From contig DJHE01000005.1 in NCBI GenBank assembly GCA_002432945.1, positions 40,341-47,562 of the forward strand: a DNA stretch of 7,222 nt, given 5' to 3'. This DNA is from Synergistaceae bacterium UBA5827. GTDB taxonomy: Bacteria; Synergistota; Synergistia; Synergistales; 79-D21. This document shows positions 6,955 through 7,222 of this stretch, one piece after another (within the stretch, counting starts at the first letter, position 1; every line of letters begins with the position of its first letter). Position numbers and translations under genes: made by a program. The notes below the pieces were generated by a model that was not told the origin of the DNA, did no database searches, and worked only from the letters and a program-made list of their open reading frames with translations.

Positions 6955-6965
6955 TTGCGCGGACC
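6955..6965 (+). repeat. Leader motif copy 1 (TTGCGCGGACC)
   Basis: This motif begins 10 bp after the cas2 stop. It shares a GCGCG-[AG]-AC core with copies at about 6993 and 7083, and is followed by CATAAGCGAACATGG. I recall similar GCGCGAACC...AAGCG wording next to cas2 in other type I-C leaders; this is from memory and unverified. Confidence 0.5.
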
Positions 6966-6992
6966 ATAAGCGAACATGGAAATTCTAGGAGT

Positions 6993-7006
6993 TTCGCGAA
7001 CAAGGG
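6993..7006 (+). repeat. Leader motif copy 2 (TTCGCGAACAAGGG)
   Basis: The core CGCGAACAAGGG matches copy 3 (CGCGAAACAAGGG) except for one extra A. It is also a partial inverted match to copy 1 (CGCGGAC against GTTTCGCG at 6991-6998), so copies 1 and 2 may form an imperfect palindrome. Confidence 0.6.
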
Positions 7007-7058
7007 AGAATCATTCGGGTTAAAAGGATCGGAATAAAGACAAAGCGTGAAAAATGAC

Positions 7059-7078
7059 CAAGAAAGGAACATTTCTTG
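7059..7078 (+). repeat. Inverted repeat (hairpin) in the leader
   Basis: CAAGAAA at 7059-7065 is the exact reverse complement of TTTCTTG at 7072-7078, with a 6-nt loop GGAACA. With a bulged C at 7058, the flanking GA (7056-7057) and TC (7079-7080) extend the stem. It is AT-rich and has no following T-run, so it is not a standard terminator. It could be a protein-binding site or an RNA structure upstream of the first repeat. Confidence 0.6.
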
Positions 7079-7082
7079 TCAG

Positions 7083-7097
7083 TGCGCGAAACAAGGG
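7083..7097 (+). repeat. Leader motif copy 3 (TGCGCGAAACAAGGG)
   Basis: This is the repeat-proximal copy of the leader motif, about 90 bp from copy 2 and 39 bp upstream of the first CRISPR repeat. Its position is suitable for a recognition element used during integration; that role is inferred. Confidence 0.6.
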
Positions 7098-7136
7098 CAA
7101 AGAGATGTTGATAGTAGCAACTTTGAAGAAGCAGGC

Positions 7137-7168
7137 GTCGCCCGCCCCGCGCGGGCGTGGATTGAAAC
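7137..7168 (+). repeat. CRISPR repeat 1 (32 bp) with hairpin and 5' handle
   Basis: The repeat holds a 7-bp GC-only stem, CGCCCGC (7139-7145) with GCGGGCG (7151-7157), and a 5-nt loop CCCGC. Cas5c of this subtype cleaves at the 3' base of the stem, which would leave the 11-nt handle TGGATTGAAAC (7158-7168) on each crRNA. The stem region also contains CCCGC twice in tandem (7141-7150), allowing an alternative pairing register. Confidence 0.95.
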
Positions 7169-7202
7169 AGGCTCGGAATCCCGAAGATCGACGAGCAGTA
7201 TG
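7169..7202 (+). other. CRISPR spacer 1 (34 bp, most recent)
   Basis: This is the unique sequence between the two repeats and has normal type I-C length. It does not match anything else in the window by eye. Read from its first base it encodes RLGIPKIDEQY, which is plausible for a gene-derived protospacer, but other frames are open too. The target is unknown. Confidence 0.93.
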
Positions 7203-7222
7203 GTCGCCCGCCCCGCGCGGGC
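7203..7222 (+). repeat. CRISPR repeat 2, cut by window edge
   Basis: These 20 bases are identical to the start of repeat 1. The remaining 12 bases, including the 5' handle, lie outside the window. Confidence 0.95.

Larger units (their letters stand above)
6946..7136 (+). other. CRISPR leader
   Basis: These 191 noncoding bases between the cas2 stop and the first repeat are where a type I-C leader sits; it would carry the array promoter and the signals that direct Cas1-Cas2 to the first repeat. It is AT-rich in its middle, contains three related GCGCGAAC-like motifs and one hairpin (listed separately), and ends in GAAGCAGGC before the repeat. I could not find a convincing -35/-10 pair: TTGTCA at 7076-7081 resembles a -35, but no good -10 follows at 16-18 nt. 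Confidence 0.85.
7137..7222 (+). CRISPR. Type I-C CRISPR array, leader end (continues beyond window)
   Basis: One complete 32-bp repeat (7137-7168), one 34-bp spacer (7169-7202) and the first 20 bp of a second repeat (7203-7222) are present; the period is 66 bp. The visible 20 bases of repeat 2 match repeat 1 exactly, and the bases just before the two repeats differ, which fixes the repeat start. The repeat ends in GTGGATTGAAAC, typical of type I-C. Orientation is same-strand with the cas genes, leader on the left, so the spacer shown is the newest acquisition. The array length cannot be known from here. Confidence 0.97.

Noticed and set aside
6944..6956. AAAGA-GGA-TCTTT inverted repeat as a terminator after cas2
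   Set aside because: A 5-bp AT-rich stem with a 3-nt loop and no U-tract is too weak to call a terminator.
6976..7023. 15-codon ORF starting at ATG 6976 in the leader
   Set aside because: There is no ribosome binding site, and it lies within the leader motifs.
6668..7072. 134-aa antisense ORF across cas2 and the leader
   Set aside because: It reads through conserved cas2 on the opposite strand and into the leader, with no domain or convincing start signal.
7169..7202. Self-targeting spacer against the cas locus
   Set aside because: No stretch longer than a short chance match to the spacer was seen in the window by eye.
1624..7222. A missing cas6 gene as evidence of a degenerate system
   Set aside because: Type I-C normally lacks cas6; Cas5c does the processing.

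Overview
The window is almost entirely one type I-C CRISPR-Cas locus, read left to right on the + strand in the canonical order cas3 - cas5c - cas8c (with an internal cas11c start) - cas7 - cas4 - cas1 - cas2 - leader - CRISPR array. Both ends are cut. The left edge lies inside cas3 just before the Walker A motif, so the HD nuclease part is outside. The right edge falls 20 bases into the second CRISPR repeat, so only one spacer is visible. No unrelated genes, transposons, tRNAs or rRNAs are seen. The host is a bacterium of moderate GC (most of the window looks like 50-57% GC) that uses strong AGGAGG-type ribosome binding sites and GTG/TTG starts. The sequence does not support a genus, and because these loci move horizontally the cas genes are poor taxonomic markers.

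Layout: 3-1595 is the cas3 helicase part. 1624-2340 is cas5c, the crRNA-processing Cas5 that replaces Cas6 in this subtype. 2337-4058 is cas8c, the large subunit, and within it 3699-4058 is a well-supported internal cas11c reading from its own ribosome binding site. 4073-4936 is cas7, the backbone. 4947-5630, 5614-6642 and 6655-6945 are the adaptation genes cas4, cas1 and cas2. 6946-7136 is the leader and 7137-7222 the start of the array. Gaps between genes are 28 bp or less, and two junctions overlap (cas5c/cas8c by 4 bp, cas4/cas1 by 17 bp), so the genes probably form one operon with translational coupling.

How it works: Cas4-Cas1-Cas2 choose and integrate new spacers at the leader-repeat junction. 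Cas5c cuts the array transcript at the base of the repeat hairpin, leaving an 11-nt 5' handle. Cas5c, Cas8c, Cas11c and Cas7 form the surveillance complex on the crRNA, and Cas3 is recruited to degrade the target DNA.

This is a known system, not a new class. The points most worth a second look are the internal cas11c start, substitutions at two of three positions matching known Cas5c catalytic residues, low-GC patches inside cas8c and cas7 that suggest mosaic ancestry, and repeated motifs plus a hairpin in the leader. No frameshift or internal stop is seen in the visible cas genes, so the locus looks intact within the window.
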